In this document: positions 26,695 to 35,739 of the stretch, in pieces
Position numbering within the stretch: the stretch's first letter is position 1
How the letters are laid out: every line of letters begins with the position of its first letter
Made by a program: the position numbers and the translations under genes
Source of the DNA: Chloroflexota bacterium
GTDB lineage: Bacteria; Chloroflexota; Anaerolineae; Anaerolineales; Anaerolineaceae
Direction of reading: 5' to 3'
DNA: 64,000 nucleotides
NCBI GenBank assembly: GCA_021825925.1
Contig: JAKAFP010000002.1
Coordinates: forward strand, 434,001 to 498,000
Notes under the pieces: generated by a model
The model's database searches: none
What the model was told of the DNA's origin: nothing
What the model saw: only the letters and a program-made list of their open reading frames with translations

Positions 26695-27999
26695 ATGAGT
26701 AAAATTTGTGTGATCGGCACTGGATATGTGGGTTTGGTCACTGGAACCTGTTTCGCTGAACTTGGTAATCAAGTCACATGTCTCGACACCGATCCCGCTC
26801 GCATCAATGGGCTCCTGCAAGGCCATATGCCGATCTATGAACCCGGTCTGGAACAACTGGTTGAACAAAATGTGCAAGCCAAACGGCTGCATTTTACCCA
26901 GGATTATCGAACCGCACTCGAAGGTGTTGAATACGCCTTCATCGCGGTCGGAACCCCTTCGGGAGTGGATGGTGAAGCCGATCTTCAATACGTAAAAGCC
27001 GCCGCAGAATCCATCGCGGATATCGTGGACTTTCCCATCCTGGTGATCAACAAGTCCACCGTCCCAGTGGGAACCGGCGACTGGGTGGCTGACATCATCC
27101 GCCGAAGACGAGGAGATCGTCCGCTTGAATTCGCAGTCGTTTCAAACCCTGAATTCCTGCGTGAAGGGTCGGCCATCAATGATTTTATGACCCCCGACCG
27201 TGTGGTCTTGGGATCAGAAGATCGCGAGGCGGCCAACCGTGTGGCCGAGCTGTATAAACCCCTGCGCTGCACTATCATGGTCACCGACCTGCGTACGGCT
27301 GAAATGATCAAATATGCCTCCAACGCCTTTCTGGCCACCCGCATCTCGTTTATCAACGAGATCGGCAATATGTGCGAGGATCTCGGCGCGGATGTTCGCG
27401 AAGTGGCACAGGGCATGGGACTGGATAAACGCATCGGCCGTCACTTTTTGGATGCAGGTCTCGGCTGGGGTGGTTCGTGCTTCCCTAAAGACGTGAAAGC
27501 ACTCGAACACATGGCCGTGCTGCATGGTACACAGCCTCAACTGCTGCAAGCCGTGATGGAGATCAATCGCAATCAACGCCGCCGGGCTGTGATGAAGTTA
27601 CGCAAAGCGCTCGGCACACTCAACGAGAAAACCATTGGTATTCTGGGCATTTCATTCAAGCCCAATACAGATGACATCCGCGATTCGGCCGCACTTGAGA
27701 TCATTCACCTGCTAATCAATGAAGGTGCACACATCCAGGCTTATGATCCTCAAGCCATGGAAAATGCCAGGAAGGTGCTCAAACACGTCAAGTTGTGTGA
27801 ATCACCCTATGAAGTTGCTGAGGGTGCTGATGCATTGTTATTGGCCACCGAGTGGAACGAGTTCAAGCAAATTGATTTTGCAGAGATCAAAAAACTCCTC
27901 CGAAATCCTCTTATCCTCGACGGCCGCAACCTGTGGGATTCGGATCTGCTCAAATCCATGGGATTCACTTATATGGGAATCGGACGAGGGAACAACTAA
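26695..27999 (+). CDS. ugd: UDP-glucose 6-dehydrogenase
   Basis: Oxidises UDP-glucose to UDP-glucuronate for surface polysaccharides. The 434-residue protein starts with the Rossmann motif [19 protein letters not shown], has [13 protein letters not shown] (about 115), the catalytic-Cys segment [16 protein letters not shown] (about 254-269) and [14 protein letters not shown] (about 318). GGAGAG lies a few bases before the ATG. It stands alone and is divergent from folD. Confidence 0.95.
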   Translation: MSKICVIGTGYVGLVTGTCFAELGNQVTCLDTDPARINGLLQGHMPIYEPGLEQLVEQNVQAKRLHFTQDYRTALEGVEYAFIAVGTPSGVDGEADLQYVKAAAESIADIVDFPILVINKSTVPVGTGDWVADIIRRRRGDRPLEFAVVSNPEFLREGSAINDFMTPDRVVLGSEDREAANRVAELYKPLRCTIMVTDLRTAEMIKYASNAFLATRISFINEIGNMCEDLGADVREVAQGMGLDKRIGRHFLDAGLGWGGSCFPKDVKALEHMAVLHGTQPQLLQAVMEINRNQRRRAVMKLRKALGTLNEKTIGILGISFKPNTDDIRDSAALEIIHLLINEGAHIQAYDPQAMENARKVLKHVKLCESPYEVAEGADALLLATEWNEFKQIDFAEIKKLLRNPLILDGRNLWDSDLLKSMGFTYMGIGRGNN

Positions 28000-28025
28000 G
28001 GTCTTCTACACTTTCTAATCTACGT

Positions 28026-28075
28026 AAAAGAGATTATTCCTCTACCGAATTCAGGTAGTCAATAATCTCTTTTCT
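28026..28075 (+). terminator. terminator for ugd lying inside the end of arsC
   Basis: AAAAGAGATTATT ... AATAATCTCTTTT with a further CTACC/GGTAG inner stem forms a long hairpin ending in TTTTCTT. It begins 26 bases after the ugd stop and its 3' arm is the last coding bases of the convergent arsC gene, so one sequence serves as terminator and coding DNA. Confidence 0.8.
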
Positions 28076-28450
28076 TATCTGATCACGAATAACGCGGAAT
28101 TCATTTAATACTTCTTCCTCCGAACCAGTAAAACGGGCCGGGTCGCGAAAGCCGATGTGCACTTTTTTGCCGTGTCCCAGCCAGATGGGACAATTAGCCT
28201 CCGCATCGCTGCAAACCGTGATCACATGGTCAAAAACCTGGCCGTAGTATTCCTGAATGGATTTTGACCTGCCCTGATGTTCAATGCCGATCTCACACAA
28301 GACCTGAAGCGCCACGGGATTGACAGTTCCGGAGGGTAAAGTGCCTGCACTGAATGCCTGCCATTCACCGCGGCAATCATGGTTGACGATCGCTTCTGCC
28401 ATTTGTGATCGGCAGGAGTTCCCCGTACATAAAAATAAAACACTGGTCAT
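28034..28450 (-). CDS. arsC: arsenate reductase, low-molecular-weight phosphatase type
   Basis: A protein of about 138 residues beginning MTSVLFLCTGNSCRSQMAE with the CX5R loop of LMW tyrosine-phosphatase folds. A second Cys lies in ITVCSDAEANCP (about 80-88) and FRDPARF (about 104) carries the catalytic Asp, as in thioredoxin-coupled ArsC. The ATG at 28450 is preferred over GTG at 28462 because the AGGG ribosome site lies before it at normal spacing. It is divergent from the MerR gene; no arsB or arsR is adjacent. Confidence 0.87.
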   Translation of the reverse strand: MTSVLFLCTGNSCRSQMAEAIVNHDCRGEWQAFSAGTLPSGTVNPVALQVLCEIGIEHQGRSKSIQEYYGQVFDHVITVCSDAEANCPIWLGHGKKVHIGFRDPARFTGSEEEVLNEFRVIRDQIRKEIIDYLNSVEE

Positions 28451-28537
28451 ATTCTTTTTCACCCTTTCAACTTCATTTTAACATCCTGAAATTAATGAAA
28501 TGTAAACAAGAAGTTAAGAAATTGAAAAAACTCACTC

Positions 28538-28568
28538 TTGACATTAACGTTACGTCATAGTTTATACT
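28538..28568 (+). promoter_or_regulatory. MerR-type promoter with 19-base spacer
   Basis: TTGACA (28538-28543), a 19-base spacer containing TTAACGTTACGTCATAGTT, and TATACT (28563-28568). The over-long spacer with a dyad centre is the standard design of promoters activated by MerR-family proteins through DNA twisting. The -10 ends six bases before the ATG at 28575, so the transcript is likely to be leaderless and autoregulated. Confidence 0.85.
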
Positions 28569-28574
28569 GTGGGC

Positions 28575-29342
28575 ATGGTTAACCAAGAGAGACTCTCCAT
28601 CAAACAATTGTCAACCCTGGCCGGGGTCAGTGTGCGCACACTACACTTCTACGACCAGATCGGGTTGCTTATCCCCAATCGCGTAAGGGAGAACAACTAT
28701 CGTTTTTACACTCAAGAATCGCTGTTGAAACTGCAGCAGATCCTTTTCTACCGTGAAATGGAGTTCAGCCTTGACCAAATCGCAGGTATTCTTAACCAGG
28801 CGGATTTCGATCTGATTGAAGCTCTGGAGGAACACCGCGAGGCATTGAAAGGCAAAGCCAAAAGACTGAACATCCTGCTGGAAACCATAGACAACACGAT
28901 CAGCAATTTGAAAGGACAGAAAGACATGACTCAACCACAATACTTTAAAGGATTCAGCGACGAGCAGCAGGCTGAATATGAAAAAGAAGCCGCCCAAAAG
29001 TGGGACCCAGAACTGGTCCACGAATCAAACCGCAGGTGGAAGAACCTCAGCCAGGATGAAAAAGACGCCCTGATGAAAAAAGGTGAAACCATCATCCTCG
29101 CTTTGCGGGATGCCATGCCCAAAGGCGCTGCTTCTGTGGAAGCGCAAAAAGCGATCACAGATTGGAAAAACCAGATCAATTTCTTCTATGATTGCAGTGA
29201 TGAGATCCTGCTGGGTTTGGGCAGAATGTACATGGAAGACCCCAGATTCAAGGCGACCTATGACCGAATTGATCCCAGGTTGGCAGAGTTCAAGTATGAA
29301 GCCATCAAGGTCTACTGCGCAGCACGCGGTGTGACGGAATAG
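28575..29342 (+). CDS. MerR-family regulator with TipAS-like C-terminal domain
   Basis: A protein of about 255 residues. The N-terminal MerR helix-turn-helix reads LSIKQLSTLAGVSVRTLHFY (about 6-25), followed by a coiled coil (about 75-120) and a TipAS/antibiotic-recognition-like domain (about 125-250) with YFKGFSDEQQAEYEKEA. Such proteins sense small molecules and activate their own promoter. A GTG at 28569 is in frame, but it abuts the -10 element, so the ATG at 28575 is the likely start of a leaderless message. arsC is divergent. Confidence 0.9.
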   Translation: MVNQERLSIKQLSTLAGVSVRTLHFYDQIGLLIPNRVRENNYRFYTQESLLKLQQILFYREMEFSLDQIAGILNQADFDLIEALEEHREALKGKAKRLNILLETIDNTISNLKGQKDMTQPQYFKGFSDEQQAEYEKEAAQKWDPELVHESNRRWKNLSQDEKDALMKKGETIILALRDAMPKGAASVEAQKAITDWKNQINFFYDCSDEILLGLGRMYMEDPRFKATYDRIDPRLAEFKYEAIKVYCAARGVTE

Positions 29343-29468
29343 GCAAGCCTATTTCAGGCAATGAAGTCCGTAACGAGAGTATGAATTTGTTACAGAGACT
29401 GTAAAAGGCGTGATCCCTAATTTTAAATAGAAATCGGCAAGGGTAGTAAAATCTACAGCTACTATGGC

Positions 29469-29510
29469 AACCTTGACAAGGTTTGGAACCTTGTCAAGGT
29501 TTGATATTTT
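29469..29510. terminator. bidirectional terminator-like palindrome between merR and uvrA
   Basis: AACCTTGACAAGGTT TGG AACCTTGTCAAGGTT: two nearly identical arms, each itself palindromic, together forming a 33-base inverted repeat. It is followed by TGATATTTTT on the plus strand and lies between convergent genes, so termination in the plus direction is the simplest role. Confidence 0.7.
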
Positions 29511-32401
29511 TAGTACTGCTTATGCAATTTTAAATATTCTTTCAAGAATTGGCCGGTGTAAGAATTCGGGACCTCACAGATCTCACGCGGGGTGCCGATG
29601 GCCAGCAGTTCGCCTCCGCGATCGCCACCTTCGGGGCCAAGGTCAATCAGGGTATCGGCGACCTTGATGATATCGAGGTTGTGTTCAATGATCAACACCG
29701 AATTGCCGGCTTCGACCAGACGCTGCAGTACTTCGATCAGCATGTGCACATCCGCGGCATGCAGACCCACGGATGGCTCATCCAACACATAGAGAGTGCG
29801 GCCGGTAGCACGGCGACTGAGTTCCTTGGCCAGTTTGACACGCTGGGCTTCACCACCTGACAGGGTGGTGGCGGGCTGACCGATCTTGACGTATCCGAGA
29901 CCCACTTCCTGCAAAGTCTTTAGTTTATTGTAAATGGCAGGGATGTTGGCAAACATTTCAAGACCATTTTCCACAGTGGTGTCAAGGATATCCGCAATGG
30001 ATAGCCCTTTGAATTTAACCTGCAGCGTCTCACGATTGAACCGTGCGCCATGGCACACATCGCAGGGGACGTAAATGTCGGGGAGGAACTGCATTTCAAT
30101 GCGCAGCTGCCCCTGTCCCTGGCAGGCCTCACAGCGTCCGCCATGTACATTGAAAGAAAAGCGGCCGGATTTGTATCCGCGCATCTTACTCTCGGGTAGG
30201 CCGGCAAACAGGTTGCGCATTTCATCGAACATGCCGGTGTAAGTGCCAGGGTTTGAGCGCGGAGTGCGGCCGATGGGAGACTGGTCAATATTAATGACCT
30301 TGTCGAGATATTCCAGACCTTCGATCTTGTCGAAGGCGCCTGCCTGGGTGTGGGCACGGTTCAATTCGCGCGCCAGTACGTTGTAGAGAATATCCACCAT
30401 GAGGGTGGACTTGCCTGAACCGGACACGCCAGTGATACACACAAACTGTCCGAGCGGAATCTCAACAGTCAAATTCTTGAGGTTGTTTTCGCGCGCGCCG
30501 ATGATCTTGAGCGATTTTCCATTGCGCGGATGCAGCTTCTTGGGCATGGGCACCTGTTTACGCCCCGAGAGGTAAGCCCCGGTGATGCTTTTGTGATTGG
30601 CCAGGATATCAGCCACGGGTCCTTCCGCCACCACCTCACCGCCATGGATACCTGCCCCAGGTCCGAGATCGAGAATCCAGTCTGCTGAGCGCATGGTGTC
30701 TTCGTCATGTTCCACGACAAGCACGGTGTTTCCCTGATCGCGCAGCTTCTTTAGCGTCTCAAGCAGCTTGTCGTTATCGCGCGGATGCAAACCGATGGAG
30801 GGTTCATCCAACACATACAAAACACCCATCAGGCGTGAACCAATCTGGGTGGCTAAACGAATGCGCTGGGCTTCACCTCCAGAAAGAGAACCGGCTGAGC
30901 GGCTCAGGGTGAGGTAATCGAGCCCGACATTGACTAAAAAACCGAGGCGGGCGGTAATTTCTTTGAGGATGCGCTCGGCTACCACAGTGTCTCTTCCACT
31001 TAACGTTCCGGGTTTGGCAAGACTCTGGGCAAAATCAAGCGTTTTATTAACCGGCCAGCGGGTGACTTCCACGATATTGGCATCCTGGATGGTCACAGCC
31101 AGCGCTTCAGGACGAAGCCTCTCACCCTTGCAGGTCGGGCATGGCCGGTCGCTCATGAACTCCGAGATCTTGTTGCGGATGTATTCGGACTGCGTTTCGC
31201 GGTAGCGGCGCTCGAGGTTGGGAATGATGCCCTCGAAGTTGGTTTGGAAGGTAGTCTTGCGGTCATTACGGCCATCCATGGTGATGGTGAGCTGTTCATT
31301 GCCGGTGCCGTAAAGAATGCGGTTGATGTTCTCCTGGCTGATGGTGCTGACAGGAGCGTCGAGATCAATTTTGTATTCCTTGGCGACGGCTTCCACCATC
31401 TGCCAGTAATAACCACCCTGTTCGCGGGGGCCGTTCCACTCGAGTGCAATGATGGCGCCCTCGTTGAACGAACGATCCAGATCAGGCATGAGGATATCCG
31501 GATCAATTTCAAGCCGGCTGCCGAGCCCCTGACAATCAGGGCAGGCGCCGTGGGGAGTGTTGAAGGAAAAGGTGCGCGGCTCAATTTCGGGGATGCTGAT
31601 GCCGTGTTCAGGGCAGGCCAGATGCTCGGAATAGAAGAGATCCTCAGGCGGCTCGGCTGAAACATTTTGTACAGTCAGATAACCCTCGCCCACTTTAAGT
31701 CCGGTTTCCACCGAGTCAGTCAGGCGTGAACGGAAGGTACGCGCTTCTTCGCTATCCTCGGCGTGGGAGACCACCAGACGGTCCACCACGGCTTCGATGG
31801 TGTGAATCTTATAGCGGTCGAGTGTGACCTCCTCATCCAGGTTGTAGACCGTGCCATCCACTCTGACACGCACAAAACCGGCTTTGCGAACTTCATCAAA
31901 AACGGCCTGGTAGGTGCCTTTGCGGGCGCGGACAACCGGAGCCAAAATCAGCAGCTTGGTACCTTCAGGCAGCGCCTCAATGCGATCCACCACTTCCTGG
32001 GCGGACTGTTTGACCACCACCTTGCCGCAGATCGGGCAGTGCGGTACGCCAATACGGGCAAAGAGCAAACGCAGATAGTCATAGATCTCGGTGACCGTCC
32101 CAACCGTGGAACGCGGGTTGTGAGAAGTGGCTTTCTGGTCAATCGAAACAGCGGGCGAAAGTCCGTCAATATAATCCACATCAGGTTTTTCCATCTGCCC
32201 AAGGAACTGACGGGCGTAGGAAGAAAGCGATTCCACGTAACGGCGCTGGCCTTCCGCAAAAATGGTATCAAAGGCGAGCGAGCTTTTACCAGATCCGGAA
32301 AGACCGGTGATGACCACCAGCTTGTCGCGGGGAATTTCCACGGTGATGTTCTTGAGATTGTGAGCTCGAGCGCCCACCACACGAATTGAGTTTTGAGTCA
32401 T
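29510..32401 (-). CDS. uvrA: excinuclease ABC subunit A
   Basis: DNA damage recognition ATPase of nucleotide excision repair. The 963-residue product is of normal length, with Walker A motifs [14 protein letters not shown] (about 32-45) and [14 protein letters not shown] (about 650), two ABC signatures ([20 protein letters not shown]), and zinc fingers [17 protein letters not shown] and [17 protein letters not shown]. It stands alone here; uvrB and uvrC are not in the window. Confidence 0.98.
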   Translation of the reverse strand: MTQNSIRVVGARAHNLKNITVEIPRDKLVVITGLSGSGKSSLAFDTIFAEGQRRYVESLSSYARQFLGQMEKPDVDYIDGLSPAVSIDQKATSHNPRSTVGTVTEIYDYLRLLFARIGVPHCPICGKVVVKQSAQEVVDRIEALPEGTKLLILAPVVRARKGTYQAVFDEVRKAGFVRVRVDGTVYNLDEEVTLDRYKIHTIEAVVDRLVVSHAEDSEEARTFRSRLTDSVETGLKVGEGYLTVQNVSAEPPEDLFYSEHLACPEHGISIPEIEPRTFSFNTPHGACPDCQGLGSRLEIDPDILMPDLDRSFNEGAIIALEWNGPREQGGYYWQMVEAVAKEYKIDLDAPVSTISQENINRILYGTGNEQLTITMDGRNDRKTTFQTNFEGIIPNLERRYRETQSEYIRNKISEFMSDRPCPTCKGERLRPEALAVTIQDANIVEVTRWPVNKTLDFAQSLAKPGTLSGRDTVVAERILKEITARLGFLVNVGLDYLTLSRSAGSLSGGEAQRIRLATQIGSRLMGVLYVLDEPSIGLHPRDNDKLLETLKKLRDQGNTVLVVEHDEDTMRSADWILDLGPGAGIHGGEVVAEGPVADILANHKSITGAYLSGRKQVPMPKKLHPRNGKSLKIIGARENNLKNLTVEIPLGQFVCITGVSGSGKSTLMVDILYNVLARELNRAHTQAGAFDKIEGLEYLDKVINIDQSPIGRTPRSNPGTYTGMFDEMRNLFAGLPESKMRGYKSGRFSFNVHGGRCEACQGQGQLRIEMQFLPDIYVPCDVCHGARFNRETLQVKFKGLSIADILDTTVENGLEMFANIPAIYNKLKTLQEVGLGYVKIGQPATTLSGGEAQRVKLAKELSRRATGRTLYVLDEPSVGLHAADVHMLIEVLQRLVEAGNSVLIIEHNLDIIKVADTLIDLGPEGGDRGGELLAIGTPREICEVPNSYTGQFLKEYLKLHKQY

Positions 32402-32511
32402 AGTCTATCCATTAGAATTTATTTTCTATACCGTTATTGTACCACACGGCAACCTGTAATTATAGAGGGAAATGCAGGGATTGGGGATTAGTGAACAGGA
32501 AAACCTTATAC

Positions 32512-32563
32512 CAGTAATCAGTAATCAGTAATCAGTAATCAGTAATCAGTAATCAGTAATCAG
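32512..32563. repeat. heptamer tandem repeat, CAGTAAT x7
   Basis: Seven perfect copies of CAGTAAT followed by CAG, in the intergenic region of 444 bases upstream of uvrA and downstream of the AAA ATPase gene. The rest of this region (32564-32845) is AT-rich and shows no gene or clear structure. It belongs with the heptamer arrays at 37582 and 48716. Confidence 0.95.
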
Positions 32564-32845
32564 GAAAACCCGAAATAATATCTGGATTCGTTTTTGTTTC
32601 GAGAGAGAATTGAAAACGAATGAAACGAATTCGGTAAAAAAATAGCTCCAAACCAAACTATAGATCTATTCGCCTTCAACACACTTGATTCGTTTATATA
32701 AAAACAATAAAAATCAATTCGACTAAAACGACTCGCGACAGCGATACGAAATTTTATTTCCTGTAAACTATATTAGAATATTTTTTCTATTATATGAAAT
32801 TTATCCCCAATGTCAATATGATAAACACAAATAGTATAAGCTAGA

Positions 32846-33571
32846 TCATTCTTCAAAGAGATATTTAAAGTAGCGGTCCGGATGATCAAGAAAATCACGG
32901 GTAACGCGGTAATGCTCCGTCTCTTGAACCGTGACTTGTGAAATTTCATCGCCATCGAGGCTGAGAATGACAGAATGCGGGTAGCTCAGCAAAATGGGTG
33001 AATGAGAAGCAATGATGAACTGAGCCTTACCTGAAGCCTCAAGTTGATGGATCAAAGCCAGAAAGGACAGCTGGCGATTGGGTGACAGGGCGGCCTCTGG
33101 TTCATCGAGGATGTAGATGCCGCGATTAAAATGGTTGACAAAGAGAGAGAGAAAAGATTCGCCGTGGGATTGATGGTGCAGCGACTTGCCACCGTACCCC
33201 TGAAGAATGGAAGAATCCTCCGCGGCAATCTCGTCAATATATGTCGCAAAGTTGTAGAAACTCTCAGCACGCATGAAGAATCCATTGGTGACCTTGGGCA
33301 TCCAAGACAAACGCAATGCGGAGGCCAGGTCAGATTCATCGTCGGAGCTTGAATAACTGTGGTTGCGGTTTCCACCGGAGTGATTGAATCCGCAGCCTGA
33401 GGCGATCGCTTCAAGGATGGTGGATTTTCCCGATCCATTCTCTCCGACAAAGAAAGTGACGTTTGAAGAAAAATCCAGGTTCAACCCTTGTGAAAGGATG
33501 GGGATCGAAAACGGGAATTTACCGGGGTTCACCATCTCAGGATTGGTTCTGATGCTTTTCAAAAAAGTCAT
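32846..33571 (-). CDS. AAA family ATPase (small RecF/ABC-like)
   Basis: A 241-residue ATPase: Walker A VGENGSGKSTILEAIA (about 42-57), an ABC-like Walker B YILDEPEAALSPNRQL (about 152-167), and the ASHSPILL His-switch segment (about 188). It has no long coiled coil or nuclease domain, so it is a stand-alone member of the AAA_21-like group often found in accessory regions. No partner gene is adjacent; the nearest same-region genes are a transposase and repeats. Confidence 0.88.
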   Translation of the reverse strand: MTFLKSIRTNPEMVNPGKFPFSIPILSQGLNLDFSSNVTFFVGENGSGKSTILEAIASGCGFNHSGGNRNHSYSSSDDESDLASALRLSWMPKVTNGFFMRAESFYNFATYIDEIAAEDSSILQGYGGKSLHHQSHGESFLSLFVNHFNRGIYILDEPEAALSPNRQLSFLALIHQLEASGKAQFIIASHSPILLSYPHSVILSLDGDEISQVTVQETEHYRVTRDFLDHPDRYFKYLFEE

Positions 33572-33723
33572 TTAGACTCCATCATTGATGTTTAGTAACT
33601 TTTTTAGAATTTTTATTCTACTGATTGATTATAAACCCATGCGCCAAATGTTACAGGTAAAGTTGTAAAATCTAGATATAGATTGATCAGGCATTCAGTT
33701 TAACCAGAATAATTGGAGGAAAA

Positions 33724-34041
33724 ATGATCAACGTCTATATCAACCACCCCAATCCACATATTACGATCCATCAAAATTCAGACTGCGGATTGATCCATGC
33801 GCACAAGAGTGCAGCGGAATCGCGAACAGTGAAACTACTAATCTCCAATCTGTCTCAGGAATTGGAAAAGTTTATTGAAGGCGAGTACAAATTCAATGCC
33901 ACCAAGGAGTTCAATGACATGTGGCTTGAAATCTCACTTGGTGATCTGGCCTTTGAGATCGCGGTGGTGTTGTTTATTGTCGCCCAGCTTGGAAAAAGCT
34001 ACAAACAATTCAAAGGTATGTCCCCTTCGATTCACTGCTGA
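33724..34041 (+). CDS. small protein of unknown function
   Basis: A 105-residue product with a good ribosome site (GGAGGAAAA before ATG). The N-terminal half (INVYINHPNPHITIHQNSDC) is polar and histidine-rich; the C-terminal part has one hydrophobic helix (about 78-92, FEIAVVLFIVAQLG). I do not recognise the family. It lies just upstream of the transposase unit in an accessory region. Confidence 0.6.
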   Translation: MINVYINHPNPHITIHQNSDCGLIHAHKSAAESRTVKLLISNLSQELEKFIEGEYKFNATKEFNDMWLEISLGDLAFEIAVVLFIVAQLGKSYKQFKGMSPSIHC

Positions 34042-34107
34042 TACAAGCCAATTTTATAATTAGCATTATCTAGGTGGCAGAACTCAGGGCTATTAAGGGG
34101 AGAAAAA

Positions 34108-34725
34108 TTGGATTCCAACAAGAGCAACTTTTTTCCAACGAGACGTTCAATCCGTTACCGAGGATATGATTATTCTTCAGCAGGTGTCTATTTTGTCACG
34201 CTTGTTACGCACAAGTGGGAACATTTATTTGGTAAGATTGAAAAAGGGGTGATGAGGTTGAATGATTATGGGGTGATTGTGAAAGAGGAATGGTTCAAGA
34301 CCCAAGATCTTAGGCCAAATATTGAGCTTAATGAAGATGAATTTGTGGTGATGCCCAACCATATTCATGGAATTATTTGGATTGTTGATCAGATTGACAA
34401 TCATGTATTTGCGAATCAAAACATGGACACTCAAGAATATCGAGGTGGTACGGGCGACCTGCAGGTCGCCCGTACAAGATCTTCGAATTTGGTTAGACCA
34501 AAAGGACCGGTTTCAAATTCGATAGGTGCGATAATAGCAGGATTTAAGGCGTCTGCAACAAAGCGAATCAATTCTCTGCGGGGAACTTATGGCAAGAAGA
34601 TATGGCTGCGGAATTACTATGAGCATATCATCGAAACTGAAAAAGAATATTTCAATATTTCAAATTACATCCATGACAACCCTGAAAATTGGGGAGAGAA
34701 GGATGAATACTTTTCGCTAAGATAA
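34108..34725 (+). CDS. REP-associated tyrosine transposase (RAYT, Y1/HUH type)
   Basis: A 205-residue transposase-like protein. RRSIRYRGYDYSSAGVYFVT opens the family's N-terminal fold, VVMPNHIHGIIW (about 80) carries the HUH metal motif, and NYIHDNPENW near the C-terminus is the conserved end that includes the Tyr region. RAYTs process REP-like hairpins in their genome. Unusually, a perfect 28-bp palindrome (34448-34475) lies within the reading frame and encodes about GTGDLQVARTR. A damaged copy of the C-terminal half follows at 34810, also preceded by the palindrome. It may be active, but this cannot be judged from sequence. Confidence 0.85.
   Translation: MDSNKSNFFPTRRSIRYRGYDYSSAGVYFVTLVTHKWEHLFGKIEKGVMRLNDYGVIVKEEWFKTQDLRPNIELNEDEFVVMPNHIHGIIWIVDQIDNHVFANQNMDTQEYRGGTGDLQVARTRSSNLVRPKGPVSNSIGAIIAGFKASATKRINSLRGTYGKKIWLRNYYEHIIETEKEYFNISNYIHDNPENWGEKDEYFSLR
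34448..34475. repeat. REP-like palindrome, copy 1 (inside the RAYT gene)
   Basis: A perfect 28-bp palindrome with half-site GTACGGGCGACCTG. It lies in frame in the transposase gene. Two more copies follow at 34782 and 35110. Confidence 0.97.
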
Positions 34726-34781
34726 TTAATAGACTGAAACAACAAGCAAAATTATAAGTTCGGCAAGCCGTCATCATGATG

Positions 34782-34809
34782 GTACGGGCGATCTGCAGGT
34801 CGCCCGTAC
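34782..34809. repeat. REP-like palindrome, copy 2
   Basis: Same 28-bp palindrome with one mismatch (GATC for GACC in the left half), preceded by TCATCATGATG. It marks the left end of the duplicated transposase fragment. Confidence 0.95.
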
Positions 34810-35059
34810 AAGATCTTCGAGTTTGATTAGACCAAAAGGACCGGTTTCAAATTCGATAGGTGCAATAATAGCAGGATTTAAGGCTTCTGCAACAAAAAGA
34901 ATCAATATTCTACGGGGAACTTACGGCAAGAAAATCTGGCTACGGAACTATTATGAGAATATCATCGAGGCTGAAAAAGAATATATTAATATTTCAAATT
35001 ACATCCACGACAACCCTGAATATTGGGGAGAGAAGGACGAATTCTTTTCGCTCAGATAG
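34810..35059 (+). pseudogene. duplicated C-terminal fragment of the RAYT gene
   Basis: About 250 bases after palindrome copy 2 match the last 250 bases of the transposase gene at roughly 88-90 percent by eye, including the stop region. An open frame begins at 34823 (MIRPKGPVSNSIGAII) and runs to SLR, but it lacks the HUH motif and the N-terminal half, so it is a remnant, not a working transposase. Confidence 0.85.
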
Positions 35060-35109
35060 ATGGTTGAAGCAACCAACAAAAAAATTCACTGCAATCGGTT
35101 ATCATGGTG

Positions 35110-35137
35110 GTACGGGCGACCTGCAGGTCGCCCGTAC
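35110..35137. repeat. REP-like palindrome, copy 3
   Basis: Perfect copy of the 28-bp palindrome, followed by ACAAGATC as in the other copies, after which the similarity to the transposase gene ends. It marks the right end of the unit. Confidence 0.97.
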
Positions 35138-35199
35138 AAGATCATCTATCTCAATTTAAATTTGATACGGGGGAACTCATTCAATATGTAACAAAACAA

Positions 35200-35721
35200 T
35201 TATCCGATAAAGGTAAGGAACCCATCACTTTTTTGCGGGTCAACCTTGGAAAAGACGCGCATGTTCTGTTTCTGAACCGCATCCATGATGGGAGTGGGCG
35301 AAAAGTTGGTCAAGAGTAACAGATAACGGCCAGGAGATAATTGCGCGATGAGTTGGTTGACCCTGCCGAGCGGAACCTCACCGTGTTCCAAAAGTTCAGT
35401 TCCATTCACCAAGAACTGTGGCTCACCGGTTATCCAATCGGGATCTTCAATGGTACACGGTATCTCGATACTTTTTATTTGTTCAGACTCTGCGAGCAGC
35501 TCAGGCTGGCCCACATGGCGGCGCAGGGTGTTGACCAGTTTCGCCGCATCCATGCCGCCCACCTGGGCGACTTTTTCAATGGTCGCCAGCGACCCAACCG
35601 TCCGTCGGAGGATCGGGTTTTTTAGACTCTTGAAGGGTGGTGAGATGTTCATGATCTGCACCTCCAGATCGGGATAGGCAACCAAAACATCCAGTAATTT
35701 GCTCGAACCAAAAATTTCCAT
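35200..35721 (-). CDS. DUF1858 plus DUF2249 domain protein
   Basis: A 173-residue protein. Residues about 5-65 look like DUF1858 (a small helical domain found with hemerythrin and redox proteins) and about 85-165 like DUF2249, a TusA-like fold (VPLGRVNQLIAQLSPGRYLL). It lies 18 bases after the DUF438/hemerythrin gene in the same direction, so the two probably act together in sensing or handling nitric oxide, oxygen or redox state (inference from the families). Confidence 0.72.
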   Translation of the reverse strand: MEIFGSSKLLDVLVAYPDLEVQIMNISPPFKSLKNPILRRTVGSLATIEKVAQVGGMDAAKLVNTLRRHVGQPELLAESEQIKSIEIPCTIEDPDWITGEPQFLVNGTELLEHGEVPLGRVNQLIAQLSPGRYLLLLTNFSPTPIMDAVQKQNMRVFSKVDPQKSDGFLTFIG

Positions 35722-35739
35722 ATCAAACTCCTCGTTCGC

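Noticed and set aside
34823..35059. Separate small gene of 78 codons
   Set aside because: It is a diverged copy of the C-terminal half of the neighbouring transposase and lacks the HUH motif, so it is treated as a fragment.
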